From Curtobacterium sp. TC1 (GTDB lineage Bacteria > Actinomycetota > Actinomycetes > Actinomycetales > Microbacteriaceae), in contig NZ_CP081964.1 in assembly GCF_019844075.1 (NCBI RefSeq), forward strand, positions 620,001 to 684,000: a stretch of DNA of 64,000 nucleotides, read 5' to 3'. Position numbers and translations under genes: made by a program. Below, one piece after another: positions 17,515 through 25,304 of this stretch (its first letter is position 1; each line of letters starts with the position of its first letter). Below the pieces are notes generated by a model. It did no database searches. It was not told the origin of the DNA and was given only the letters and a program-made list of their open reading frames with translations.

Positions 17515-18826
17515 CCCGCGCACCCGTGACCGCCGCGTCGACGTGTTCGTCGCGCTCGGCACGGCCGTCGTGGCCCTCGGCCTGCTGCTCGGTCTGCCGC
17601 CGCTCGACGGCCTCGAGCCGGACGGCGCCGCCCTGGCCATGCGGGTCCCGGCACCGTTCACCGCTGCGTGGACCGTCCTGGCGCTCGGCCTGCTGGCCCA
17701 GTCCGCCGCCCTGCTCGCCGCCCGTCGGGCACCACGCTCCGTGCTGGTCGCGGTGTCCGCACTGCCGGTGTTGGTCGCCGCGCTCGCCCCGCAGTCGCTC
17801 GACCTGTTCGGCCTCACCGCGCTGCCGGTGGTCGTCGCCGTGGTCCTCGCGGCGCTGCGCGTTCCGCTCGCTCGCCTGTGGCCGACGCTGTTGGTCGCCG
17901 CCGCGCTCGTGGCAGCTGGCAGCACGGTCCTGTCCGCGGTCGCCGGCGGAGCGCTCCGGGGCGACGTCACGCAGGGACTGACCGGCGCACTCGGCCAGGG
18001 GGTGCTGCAGGCGGTCGGTGCCGTCGGGCTCCCGCTCCTGGTCACACTGCTGGTGCGGTCCCGCCGCGAGGTGCGCGCCGCCCGCACCGCCGAGGCGAGC
18101 GCGGTCTTCCGTGAGCAGGACGCCCTGGTCGACGCCGCGGTCTCCCGCGAACGCGCCGCCATGGCCCGCGAGCTCCACGACATCGCAGCGCACCACCTGT
18201 CCGGCATCGCGCTGATGGCCGCCGTGATCGACCGGCAGATCGACAGCGACCCGGAGCGCGCACACGAGGGCGCCCGCCAGGTGCGGGAGCAGAGCACCGC
18301 CGTCCTCGACGACCTGCGCCGCCTGGTCGGGCTCCTGCGCGAGGACGTCCCCGCAGAACGCGCGGTCGAGACGGTCGCCGGCATCGTCGACCTGGTCGAA
18401 CGTGCCCGGTTCCGCAGCGACGTGCGCCTCGACGTCCTGCCCGGCGAGCGTCCGACCGACGACCGCCCCGTGGCCGACGGCGTCGGCCCGCTCGCGCAGC
18501 TCGCCGCGTACCGCACCGTCCAGGAGGCGCTGGCCAACGCCGCCCTGCACGCCCCGTCCGCCCCGTGCACGGTCACCGTCGACGACCGCGACCCGACCCG
18601 GGTGGTGATCCGGGTGGAGAACGCACCGGCCGCCGCTCCGGCAGCGCCGACCTCACCGTCGGGCGGCAACGGCCTGCGGGGGATGCGCGAGCGGGCGGAC
18701 CTGGTCGGGGCGCGCCTCCAGACCGGCCCCACCGCGACCGGCGGATGGCTGGTGGAGCTGGCGCTCGGCCGGGAGGCACCTGCCGCACCCGCGCAGGCCG
18801 CCGACGGCGGCGAGGTGGTCGCGTGA
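17501..18826 (+). CDS. Two-component sensor histidine kinase (HisKA_3/NarX type)
   Basis: The 441-residue protein has about five hydrophobic helices in its first 190 residues, forming a membrane sensor with little extracellular loop. A HisKA_3 dimerisation domain follows, with phospho-acceptor His226 in ARELHDIAAHHLSGI. The ATPase domain has the N box (TVQEALANAALHA) and G box (NGLRGMRERADLVGARL). It probably phosphorylates the response regulator whose GTG start overlaps its stop by four bases. The signal is unknown. A CPBP protease gene and then a kinase/regulator pair is an order often seen where a peptide or envelope stress is sensed, but that is inference. Confidence 0.93.
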   Translation: MASADPRTRDRRVDVFVALGTAVVALGLLLGLPPLDGLEPDGAALAMRVPAPFTAAWTVLALGLLAQSAALLAARRAPRSVLVAVSALPVLVAALAPQSLDLFGLTALPVVVAVVLAALRVPLARLWPTLLVAAALVAAGSTVLSAVAGGALRGDVTQGLTGALGQGVLQAVGAVGLPLLVTLLVRSRREVRAARTAEASAVFREQDALVDAAVSRERAAMARELHDIAAHHLSGIALMAAVIDRQIDSDPERAHEGARQVREQSTAVLDDLRRLVGLLREDVPAERAVETVAGIVDLVERARFRSDVRLDVLPGERPTDDRPVADGVGPLAQLAAYRTVQEALANAALHAPSAPCTVTVDDRDPTRVVIRVENAPAAAPAAPTSPSGGNGLRGMRERADLVGARLQTGPTATGGWLVELALGREAPAAPAQAADGGEVVA

Positions 18827-19491
18827 TCCGCGTGCTGGTGGCGGACGACCAGCCGCTGGTCCGTGCCGGGGTGTCCGCGCTCCTCGGCGCGGAGGCCGAC
18901 ATCGAGGTGGTCGGCGTGGCCGCCGACGGCGGCGAGGCGCTCGCGCTGGCGCGCTCGTTGCGGCCCGACGTCGCCTGCCTGGACATCCGGATGCCGGTGG
19001 TGAACGGCATCGAGCTCGCCCGGCTGTTCTGCGCCCCCGACGCCGATCCGGCCATCCCGGTGCTGATGCTGACGACGTTCGACCTGGACGACTACGTGTT
19101 CGGGGCCCTCGAGGCCGGTGCCTCCGGGTTCCTGCTGAAGGACGCCGAGCCGGACACCATCGTCGACGCCGTGCGCCAGGTCGCGGCGGGGAACGGGACG
19201 CTCGACCAGGCGCTGACCCGGCGGGTGCTGCGCGAGTTCGTGTCGCGACGGAGCCTGCAGCCGGTGTCGGGGGACCGGGCCGACGGGGTGCTCACCGCCC
19301 GCGAACGCGAGGTCCTGCTCCTGCTCGCGCAGGGGATGTCGAACGAGGAGATCGCGGTCGCGCTCGTGCTCGAGGTCTCGACCGTGAAGTCGCACCTGGC
19401 GCGGATGCTGCCGAAGCTCGGGGTCCGGTCACGGCTGCAGGCCGTGGTGTGGGCGTACCAGAACCGGATTGTGGCGGTCCCCGAGTCGTAG
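18823..19491 (+). CDS. NarL/FixJ-family response regulator
   Basis: The 222-residue protein has a receiver domain with acidic pocket Asp8/Asp9, phospho-acceptor Asp54 (ACLDIRMP), a Thr in LMLTTFD and a Lys in FLLKDAEP. A LuxR-type helix-turn-helix follows (LTAREREVLLLLAQGMSNEE ... VKSHLARMLPKLGV). It is translated in a four-base overlap (GTGA) with the kinase gene and is its obvious partner. Target genes cannot be read from the sequence. The CCCC/GGGG dyads in this window are the size expected for a NarL-type dimer, but no link is shown. Confidence 0.94.
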   Translation: MIRVLVADDQPLVRAGVSALLGAEADIEVVGVAADGGEALALARSLRPDVACLDIRMPVVNGIELARLFCAPDADPAIPVLMLTTFDLDDYVFGALEAGASGFLLKDAEPDTIVDAVRQVAAGNGTLDQALTRRVLREFVSRRSLQPVSGDRADGVLTAREREVLLLLAQGMSNEEIAVALVLEVSTVKSHLARMLPKLGVRSRLQAVVWAYQNRIVAVPES

Positions 19492-19515
19492 GGCTCGCAT
19501 GGTGCGTGCCGGGCG

Positions 19516-19989
19516 TCAGCCGGTGGTGAGCGGCTCGGCGGCGCCGGGGACGACGAGGCGCCAGACGCTGTCGTCGTCCTCGGGGTCGGCCTTCGTCAGG
19601 TAGAGGCGGAACGTTCCTTCCGCTGCGAGCACGTCGCCGTCGAGGTACTCGACGGGCTCGCCGCTCGTCGTGCACTGGTCCGACGTGCTGACGACCTCGA
19701 TGGTGGTGCCCGGGGCCTCCCCCTTCGAGGTCGTCGTGACCTCGGCGTCGTAGACGTCGTAGACGCCGCCGATCTCGACGGTGCGATCGGTCTTGGTGAC
19801 CTGGCCCTCGACCACGAGATCGGCGGATTCGCGGCGCTCGGCCGCGGTCATGGGCACGTAGTCGGTGCAGGAGCTCACGGAGGTCCTCGGCCCGATGCTC
19901 TGGATCCGGCCCTCCGCATCGCACCCCGCGAGCCCGCCAGCGACCACCACGGCCAGCACCACGACCGGTACGATCCGTCCCCACTGCAT
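19516..19989 (-). CDS. Putative lipoprotein
   Basis: The 157-residue protein starts with a lipoprotein signal (IVPVVVLAVVVAGGLAGC, Cys22 as the lipidation site). The acidic exported domain has two further cysteines (SSCTDYVPM and TSDQCTTSG) that could pair. I do not recognise the domain. The strand pattern VVEGQVTKTDRTVEIGGVY and RLYLTKADPEDDDSVWRLV suggests a small beta fold. A GATACT box six bases before the ATG could be a leaderless promoter. It converges with the response regulator gene and diverges from a TetR-type gene. Confidence 0.72.
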   Translation of the reverse strand: MQWGRIVPVVVLAVVVAGGLAGCDAEGRIQSIGPRTSVSSCTDYVPMTAAERRESADLVVEGQVTKTDRTVEIGGVYDVYDAEVTTTSKGEAPGTTIEVVSTSDQCTTSGEPVEYLDGDVLAAEGTFRLYLTKADPEDDDSVWRLVVPGAAEPLTTG

Positions 19990-20113
19990 GGGATGAGTAT
20001 CGCTCGCAGGTCGATCGGTGGGAAGTGTCGTGGCCGGATCGTGCTGGTCCGTTTTGCGCGCGATCCCCGTTCGGGGGCTTGGGTGGGACCGGTGTGCCTG
20101 GTGGGGTGTATGC

Positions 20114-20749
20114 ATGCACATCGAATCATCGCGCCGGACCTCGGACGATGCTGCCCTCCGATCGGCCGTCGTCGACGGGATGATCACGGCACTACGGACG
20201 CGTCCGCTCCACGAGGTCACCCCGGCCGTCGTCGCGGACCACGCCGGTCAGGACGTCGACGTCGTCGGCCGGACGTTCCCCAGCTGGGACGGTCTGCTCC
20301 TGGCCACCATCGACCACTGGAACGAGCAGCGCACCGCACCGCTCATGCCACTCGCCGAACGGTTCGGGACGGTGCCGTTCCTGCGTGCGATCGTGACCGC
20401 GAACATCGCCGACCCGTCACTGATGCGCTTCCTCACCGCCACCCTGAACATCGCGGCGTCACCGGAGCACCCGCTCGCGCCGATGCTGCACGCGCGGTGG
20501 CGCCGGTTCCACGCCTTCGTGCAGGACTCCCTGCAGCGCGACAGCCTGCTCGGTCGCGAACCGAGCACCATGGAGCCGTCGCGCGGCGCCGAGCAGCTGC
20601 TCGCGACCTACGAGGGACTGCAGCTGCAGTCCATGGTGCGCCCCGAGATGGACCTGCTCGAAGCGTTCGACCGGGCAGTCACCCGGTTGCGCGAGGGATG
20701 GTCCCGCGAGTACGTCGCCCCCGTGTGGGACCTCGACCTGGTGAGCTGA
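20114..20749 (+). CDS. TetR-type regulator related to the two BLUF-TetR proteins
   Basis: The 211-residue protein is homologous along its length to the C-terminal halves of the BLUF proteins at 21366-22463 and 29576-30628. They share GREPSTMEPSRGAEQLLATY versus GREPATMDPARATEQLLALY, and a common FDRAVTRLREGWSREY-like end. The helix-turn-helix region (HEVTPAVVADHAGQDVDVVGRTFPSWDGLLLATIDHW) is more diverged. There is no BLUF domain. It looks like a stand-alone paralogue of the same regulator family, possibly a heterodimer partner or competitor. A palindromic TGTATGCATGCACA overlaps the start region, which would fit autoregulation. Confidence 0.75.
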   Translation: MHIESSRRTSDDAALRSAVVDGMITALRTRPLHEVTPAVVADHAGQDVDVVGRTFPSWDGLLLATIDHWNEQRTAPLMPLAERFGTVPFLRAIVTANIADPSLMRFLTATLNIAASPEHPLAPMLHARWRRFHAFVQDSLQRDSLLGREPSTMEPSRGAEQLLATYEGLQLQSMVRPEMDLLEAFDRAVTRLREGWSREYVAPVWDLDLVS

Positions 20750-20817
20750 CCCGGACCCACCACAGACCACGGACGCTAGGGCGTCCGAGGGCAGACGCCA
20801 GCCGTCTGCACGCGCCA

Positions 20818-20888
20818 CCGCTCGATTCGGGTTCGAGCGGAAGCGCGCACACCGTGCCGCCGCTCGATTCGGGTTCGAGCGGCGGCAC
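20818..20888. repeat. Two copies of a CCGCTCGA..TCGAGCGG hairpin
   Basis: CCGCTCGA-TTCGGGT-TCGAGCGG occurs at 20818-20840 and again at 20860-20882, 42 bases apart with an identical loop. The second copy extends to a perfect 14-base stem (20854-20867 with 20875-20888). They lie between the TetR-type gene and the GNAT gene and may terminate the former. Confidence 0.8.
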
Positions 20889-20949
20889 GCACACTGAACA
20901 CCCACGGGGCACCCGCGACGACGCGGCGCCGGGCGAGGAACACACCACG

Positions 20950-21411
20950 ATGCAGCACCTGACGTTCTCGGTCGCGGCCGAGCCCTTCGACCACGAGGAC
21001 GCCGTCCGGCTGCGCGCCGCGGCCCGGATCGAGGTCGACCGGATCTACGGCCGTCCGGCCGACCGTGGCCGTCCGCTGACCGAGGCGACCGCCGCCGTGC
21101 ACGTCGTCGCCCGAGACCGCTCGGGCTTGGCGCTCGGCACCGCGTCGCTGAGTGCGGCCGGCGACGGCGTGTTCGAGGTCCGGCGGCTGTTCGTCCGACC
21201 GGACTCCCGCGGGCAGGGCGTCGGCGACCTGCTGGTGCTCGAACTGCTCGCGCAGGCCGAAGAGCTGCAGGCACCGGCGGTCGTCGCCGAGTTCGGCGTG
21301 CTGCAGCCGCATGCCGCCGCGCTGTTCACCCGGAACGGGTTCGTGCGGATCCAGCCGTTCGGGCCCTACCGCGACGACCCCGAGTCGGTCTGCTTCTCGC
21401 GGGCGTTGTGA
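20950..21411 (+). CDS. GNAT-family N-acetyltransferase
   Basis: The 153-residue protein has the GNAT acetyl-CoA site VRRLFVRPDSRGQGVGDLLV (R-x-x-G-x-G) after a beta strand, and the terminal helix/strand pair LFTRNGFVRIQPFGPYRDD. It probably transfers an acetyl group from acetyl-CoA to a small molecule or protein amine. GAGGAA lies nine bases before the ATG. It converges with, and overlaps by 46 bases, the BLUF-TetR gene on the other strand. The substrate is unknown. Confidence 0.85.
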   Translation: MQHLTFSVAAEPFDHEDAVRLRAAARIEVDRIYGRPADRGRPLTEATAAVHVVARDRSGLALGTASLSAAGDGVFEVRRLFVRPDSRGQGVGDLLVLELLAQAEELQAPAVVAEFGVLQPHAAALFTRNGFVRIQPFGPYRDDPESVCFSRAL

Positions 21412-22463
21412 TCGCCCGTGCCCTCGACCGGGATCTCGAAGAGGTCCGTGTGCCGGTAGTCCTCGGCCCACCCCCGCCGCAGCCGTGACACGGCGCGGTC
21501 GAAGGACGCGATGATGTCGAACCCCTCGATGAGGAGCGACTGGATCCGCAGACCGTCGTAGAGCGCGAGGAGCTGCTCGGTGGCACGCGCGGGATCCATG
21601 GTGGCCGGTTCGCGACCGACCCGGATGTCCCGCTCGAGTGCTTCCCGGACGGTCCGACGGAACCGGAGGTACAGGGTGCGGTAGTACTCCGCGCCCTCGT
21701 GTCCGGGGTGGGTGCTCGAGGCGAGCGTCGAGGCGAGCAGCCGCATCAGCGCTGGTTCCTCCGAGTACGCCACGACCAGCGCGTGCAGGTAGGCGACTGC
21801 GCCGTGCGTGTCGGCGATCGGCCGCAGGGGTCGTGACACCGAGCTCGACCACCGGTCGACCGTGGCGGTCAGCAGGCTCTCGCGGGTGGGGAAGTGGGTG
21901 CGCAGCTCGTCGACGGTCATCTCGGCCCGGTCGGCGACGGTGTCGACGTCGACCTGCTCGACCCCGGTCTCGTGCAGCGCCGTGATCGTCGCGTTGACGA
22001 TCCGGGTGCGCAGCTCGATGCCGTCGTCGCCGTGCTGGTTCGTCAGCGGCGCCAGGGGGTGCTTCCGGAACCACTCCAGCAGGGCCGTCGCGCGGGACGT
22101 CCCGGCGGCGGGGTCGGGCGCGTGCCCGTCGGCGAAGAGGTCGAGGAACCCCGGGATCTCCTTGATCAACGGGTCCGCCGGTTGGAACGCCATCGACCAC
22201 TCCGGGAAGGACCGCGTCGCGACGGTGTCCGCAGCGACCTGGCGCACGTTGGTGTGACGGGGGTCCTGGCGGATGCCCTCGAACCGTTCCCGCACGACCT
22301 CGTCGTCGCCCTCGATGATGCCGATGCAGTTGCTCCCCTGGTGGGCGAGGATCCCCGTGATGCCCAGCTGCAGGTTCTTCTCGCGACCGACCACCAGGAT
22401 CTCGGCGAGTTCCTCGTCCGTGACCGGTCGGCTCATCGTGCTCACGTACACCAACGACAGCAT
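21366..22463 (-). CDS. BLUF domain-TetR fusion transcription factor (copy 1)
   Basis: This 365-residue protein joins an N-terminal BLUF domain (residues 1-95) to a TetR helix-turn-helix and ligand domain (about 150-345). BLUF domains bind FAD and sense blue light. Tyr6 (LVYVS), Asn30 (REKN), the ITG turn, DPRHTNV, Trp89 and Met91 (FPEWSM) are all present. The switch glutamine, normally in F-x-Q-x-L-E-G, is Gly48 here (CIGIIEG). TetR motifs include VADRAEMTVDELRTHFPTRESLL. AGGGG precedes the ATG, and a GTGTG-TTC-CACAC palindrome lies 26 bases upstream. Light-driven gene control is inferred, and the missing Gln makes classical photochemistry unlikely. Confidence 0.88.
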   Translation of the reverse strand: MLSLVYVSTMSRPVTDEELAEILVVGREKNLQLGITGILAHQGSNCIGIIEGDDEVVRERFEGIRQDPRHTNVRQVAADTVATRSFPEWSMAFQPADPLIKEIPGFLDLFADGHAPDPAAGTSRATALLEWFRKHPLAPLTNQHGDDGIELRTRIVNATITALHETGVEQVDVDTVADRAEMTVDELRTHFPTRESLLTATVDRWSSSVSRPLRPIADTHGAVAYLHALVVAYSEEPALMRLLASTLASSTHPGHEGAEYYRTLYLRFRRTVREALERDIRVGREPATMDPARATEQLLALYDGLRIQSLLIEGFDIIASFDRAVSRLRRGWAEDYRHTDLFEIPVEGTGDHNAREKQTDSGSSR

Positions 22464-22488
22464 GTGGCCCCTGTTCCTCGAAGCGAGC

Positions 22489-22501
22489 GTGTGTTCCACA
22501 C
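22489..22501. promoter_or_regulatory. Candidate operator upstream of the BLUF-TetR gene
   Basis: GTGTG-TTC-CACAC is an inverted repeat located 26 bases upstream of the BLUF-TetR ATG. It could be the autoregulatory site of that protein. Confidence 0.35.
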
Positions 22502-22687
22502 AGTGGCGCACACCGGCTCCGATGGCAAGGCGTGCCGATCGCGTCGCGCTCCGCCTGTCGTCTGCGGCTCGTGGCCGGCGCGCAAGGTGGATGGCGCGGT
22601 GTCCTGGCGGTGGGCCGCTGCCTACGCTGGAGGAACCGGACACCGACCGGGTCCCGGTCGGTGAAGGTGCTCGGAAGAGGTGGGGCA

Positions 22688-23413
22688 GTGTCACGGACGA
22701 AGTCGTTGCGCCGCGCTGCGTTCAGCCTCCCGTCGCGCAGTGCGCGCGTCGTCGAGTTCGTGTTCCGTCGCCTCGACGCGACCGGGGACTTCTACCCGGA
22801 CGACGCGATGGAGGGCACGGTGCCCGGCCCGGACCCGGATCGCGTGGTGTTCGTGGGTGAGCGGGGCGAACTGTCGCTCGGCGTCCGCACCCACGAGCTC
22901 TCGCTCCCCGCGTTCTTCGCTCGGCACCGGGCAGCACGGACGGCGCGCGGCGTCTCCTGGAAGATGATCCCCGCACCGTCGGCGAGTGTCCGGGAACTCC
23001 CGTCCGTCATCGCCGCCCACCGCGAGGACCTGGGGCGGTGCGACCTCGTGGTCGTGTTGGTCGGCATCACGGATGCGCTCCGGGTCCTGCCGACGAGGGT
23101 GTGGGAACAACGCGTCCGTGACACGATCGCTGCCCTGCGCGAGGTGGTGCCCGTGGATGCCGAGGTCGTCATCGGTGAGATCCCACCCCTCGACAACGCC
23201 GGGAGTCTGTCCCGGCCGGCTCGGCTCGCAGCCGGGGTGCACGGTCGGCGCCTCAACGCGCGGACTCGAGTCGTCGCCGAAGCCTGTCCACGGGTGCGCG
23301 CAGTCGGGTTCCCGGACGAGCTGACGCGGTCGGTGTGGCGGCCCGAGTCGGACGAGCACCGGTACCGCGACACGTACAAGGTGTGGGGCGGGCACCTCGA
23401 CGCCCACGTCTGA
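22688..23413 (+). CDS. SGNH-hydrolase-like protein with altered catalytic motifs
   Basis: The 241-residue protein resembles SGNH/GDSL esterases in order: a VVFVGERGELSLGV block I, CDLVVVLVGITDALRV as block III, and AEVVIGEIPPLDN. A typical SGNH 'R.LN' helix (GRRLNARTRVVAEACPRVRAVGF) follows. The block I Gly-Asp-Ser is Gly-Glu-Arg here, the block III Asn is Thr, and no clear Ser/His-Asp end motif is seen. It may not hydrolyse esters. The GTG start is set by GAAGAGG about eight bases upstream. It is divergent from the BLUF-TetR gene and is a candidate target of it. Confidence 0.62.
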   Translation: MSRTKSLRRAAFSLPSRSARVVEFVFRRLDATGDFYPDDAMEGTVPGPDPDRVVFVGERGELSLGVRTHELSLPAFFARHRAARTARGVSWKMIPAPSASVRELPSVIAAHREDLGRCDLVVVLVGITDALRVLPTRVWEQRVRDTIAALREVVPVDAEVVIGEIPPLDNAGSLSRPARLAAGVHGRRLNARTRVVAEACPRVRAVGFPDELTRSVWRPESDEHRYRDTYKVWGGHLDAHV

Positions 23414-23442
23414 CGGCCGCGTCGCCGGACCGCGATCGCGGG

Positions 23443-24159
23443 TCACTGCGACAGTTCGCGGTCCAGTCGGTCGAGGAGTGCCTCGAGGGAGACCTCGAAC
23501 TCCTCGTCGCTGCGGTCCTCGCTCAACAACGTGCGGAGTCGGCGGACCTCCGGTGCGACGTCGAGGGACGTGTTGCCGTCGCCCTCGGGGATGGCGGCGC
23601 CTCCTTCGTCGAGCGGTTCCTCGGCTGGGCCTGCTTCGGCGCCGCTGACCACTGACTGCAGGAGGAGCTGGCCGAGCAGGAAGCTGCTGAACGCTCGGTA
23701 CGCGTTGACCGCCTGGGCGTCCGTGAAGCCGTTCCCCGTCAGCGCGGTCAGGAACGTGTTGACGACCTCGACGCTCCGCAGCGGCGGGCGGAGCCAAGGG
23801 GCTGCTGGGTGGCGGGTCGCCACCAGCGGGAACGCCTTCGGGTGGTCCGTGGCGATCTGCCGGACGGCATGGGCGACCGTTTGCAGGAACCCTTGCCAGT
23901 GTTCTTCCTCGGCCTCGGTGAGCTGCGAGGTGAGATCCCGCATCAGTGAGGCGACGACGCCTTCGAGCAGGTCTTCCTTGCCGTGCACGTAGCGGTACAG
24001 GGACATCGCCTCCACGCTGAGCTCCTGCGCGAGTGACCGCATGGACAGTCCCTGGGGACCTGACCGATCGATCTGCTGCAACGCGGTCTCGACGATGAGG
24101 TCACGGCTGAGCCTCGGTGCGTTCGTCTCGGAACGGTTCGCCCTCGCTCGTGATGCCAC
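23443..24159 (-). CDS. TetR-family regulator with TetR_C-type C-terminal domain
   Basis: The 238-residue protein has a helix-turn-helix (LIVETALQQIDRSGPQGLSM ... LSVEAMSLYRYVHGKEDLL) and a TetR_C-like ligand domain (WQGFLQTVAHAVRQIATDHPKAFPLVATRHP, then FLTALTGNGFTDAQAV). The YRYVHGKEDLL signature is typical of the group that includes tetracycline repressors. The GTG start is set by GGGAG seven bases upstream, although the frame stays open to 24234. Two identical-type palindromes (24245-24257 and 24269-24281) lie between this gene and the divergent PRC/DUF2382 gene, so it probably regulates itself and that cluster. Confidence 0.85.
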   Translation of the reverse strand: MASRARANRSETNAPRLSRDLIVETALQQIDRSGPQGLSMRSLAQELSVEAMSLYRYVHGKEDLLEGVVASLMRDLTSQLTEAEEEHWQGFLQTVAHAVRQIATDHPKAFPLVATRHPAAPWLRPPLRSVEVVNTFLTALTGNGFTDAQAVNAYRAFSSFLLGQLLLQSVVSGAEAGPAEEPLDEGGAAIPEGDGNTSLDVAPEVRRLRTLLSEDRSDEEFEVSLEALLDRLDRELSQ

Positions 24160-24244
24160 GGCTGATCTCCCTGCCGATCCGCGGTTCGTGGCTGACAACG
24201 GGCGCTGCGCCGAGTTCGCGGCCGACAAACCCACGCTATCGCGA

Positions 24245-24281
24245 CTTACGATGTAAGCTCCCGCTGGGCTTACGCCGTAAG
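24245..24281. promoter_or_regulatory. Pair of CTTACG..GTAAG operators
   Basis: CTTACGATGTAAG (24245-24257) and CTTACGCCGTAAG (24269-24281) are inverted repeats with the same CTTAC/GTAAG arms, 24 bases centre to centre. They lie in the gap between the divergent TetR and PRC/DUF2382 genes. The pair looks like a cooperative TetR-type operator. Confidence 0.65.
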
Positions 24282-24389
24282 TCCACGAGGTGGTGGTCTC
24301 CGCCGATCGAGCGGGCCGTGCGCCGCCGTCACCTCGGATCCACTCCGCATCGAACCCCAGGCGACCTGCCGGGGAAGAGGAGTACCACC

Positions 24390-25199
24390 ATGATCGACAG
24401 CAGCAGCATCAACGACCTCACGGGCGCCGACGTCTACGGGAGCGACGACGCCAAGATCGGCACGGTCGGCCAGGTCTACGTCGACAACGACACCCAGGCT
24501 CCGACCTGGGTGACGGTGCGGACCGGGCTCTTCGGCACCTCGGAGTCGTTCGCACCCCTGAACGACGCGACGTTCGAAGCCGGCGCCGTCCACGTCGCCT
24601 ACGAGAAGTCCTTCGTGAAGGACGCCCCGCGGGTCGACGCCGACGGGGCGCTCAGCGCGGACGAGGAGCAGTCGCTCTACTCCTTCTACGGCAACCCGTC
24701 GAGCGCGTCGGCGGATGCGGGTCTGTACGACCAGGACGCCGACCGGAGCACGGACTCCGCCGACGTCCAGGGACACGACACGTCCGGTCCGACGACGGAC
24801 GACGCCATGACCCGCTCCGAGGAGCGGCTGCACGTGGGTACCGAGCGGATCGAGTCCGGCCGTGCCCGTCTGCGCAAGCACATCGTCACCGAGCGGGTCA
24901 CCAAGACCGTGCCCGTCAGCCACGAGGAGGTCACCCTCAGCCGTGAGCCGATCACCGACGCGACCGCCGACGATGCCTTGTCGGGGCCCGCACTGAGCGA
25001 AGAAGAACACGAGGTCGTGCTCACCGAGGAGCGCGTCGTCACCGCCAAGGAGACGGTCCCGGTCGAGCGCGTCCGGCTCGGCACCGAGACCATCGCCGGC
25101 GAGCAGGAGGTCACCGAGGACGTCGCGCACGAGGAGATCGTCCTCGACGACACCGCCGCGACCGACGAGACCATCGCGGACCGCGACGCCCGTTCCTGA
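24390..25199 (+). CDS. PRC-barrel and DUF2382 domain protein
   Basis: The 269-residue soluble protein begins with a PRC-barrel (LTGADVYGSDDAKIGTVGQV, residues 9-80). A disordered acidic linker follows, then a DUF2382 (YsnF-like) domain built of repeated strand pairs such as HIVTERVTKTVPVSHEEV and ETVPVERVRLGTETI. Such proteins are associated with general stress responses in actinobacteria and firmicutes; the molecular role is unknown. GGGGAAGAGG lies shortly before the ATG. It is divergent from the TetR gene, with paired operators in between, and the next genes are a membrane protein and a second DUF2382 protein. Confidence 0.88.
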   Translation: MIDSSSINDLTGADVYGSDDAKIGTVGQVYVDNDTQAPTWVTVRTGLFGTSESFAPLNDATFEAGAVHVAYEKSFVKDAPRVDADGALSADEEQSLYSFYGNPSSASADAGLYDQDADRSTDSADVQGHDTSGPTTDDAMTRSEERLHVGTERIESGRARLRKHIVTERVTKTVPVSHEEVTLSREPITDATADDALSGPALSEEEHEVVLTEERVVTAKETVPVERVRLGTETIAGEQEVTEDVAHEEIVLDDTAATDETIADRDARS

Positions 25200-25201
25200 T
25201 C

Positions 25202-25250
25202 GTGCTGGGCGACGGTCGCTCGGCGACAGCCGGACGTCCGTCGCCAGCAC
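25202..25250 (+). terminator. Hairpin after the PRC/DUF2382 gene
   Basis: GTGCTGGGCGACGG (25202-25215) pairs with CCGTCGCCAGCAC (25238-25250) with one bulge. It starts 2 bases after the stop codon, so transcription may stop or attenuate before the membrane protein gene. Confidence 0.55.
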
Positions 25251-25304
25251 AGGACGCCTCCTCTGCGCCCTGTCCACCCGACCCTCACCCGAAAGGCTCA
25301 CCCC

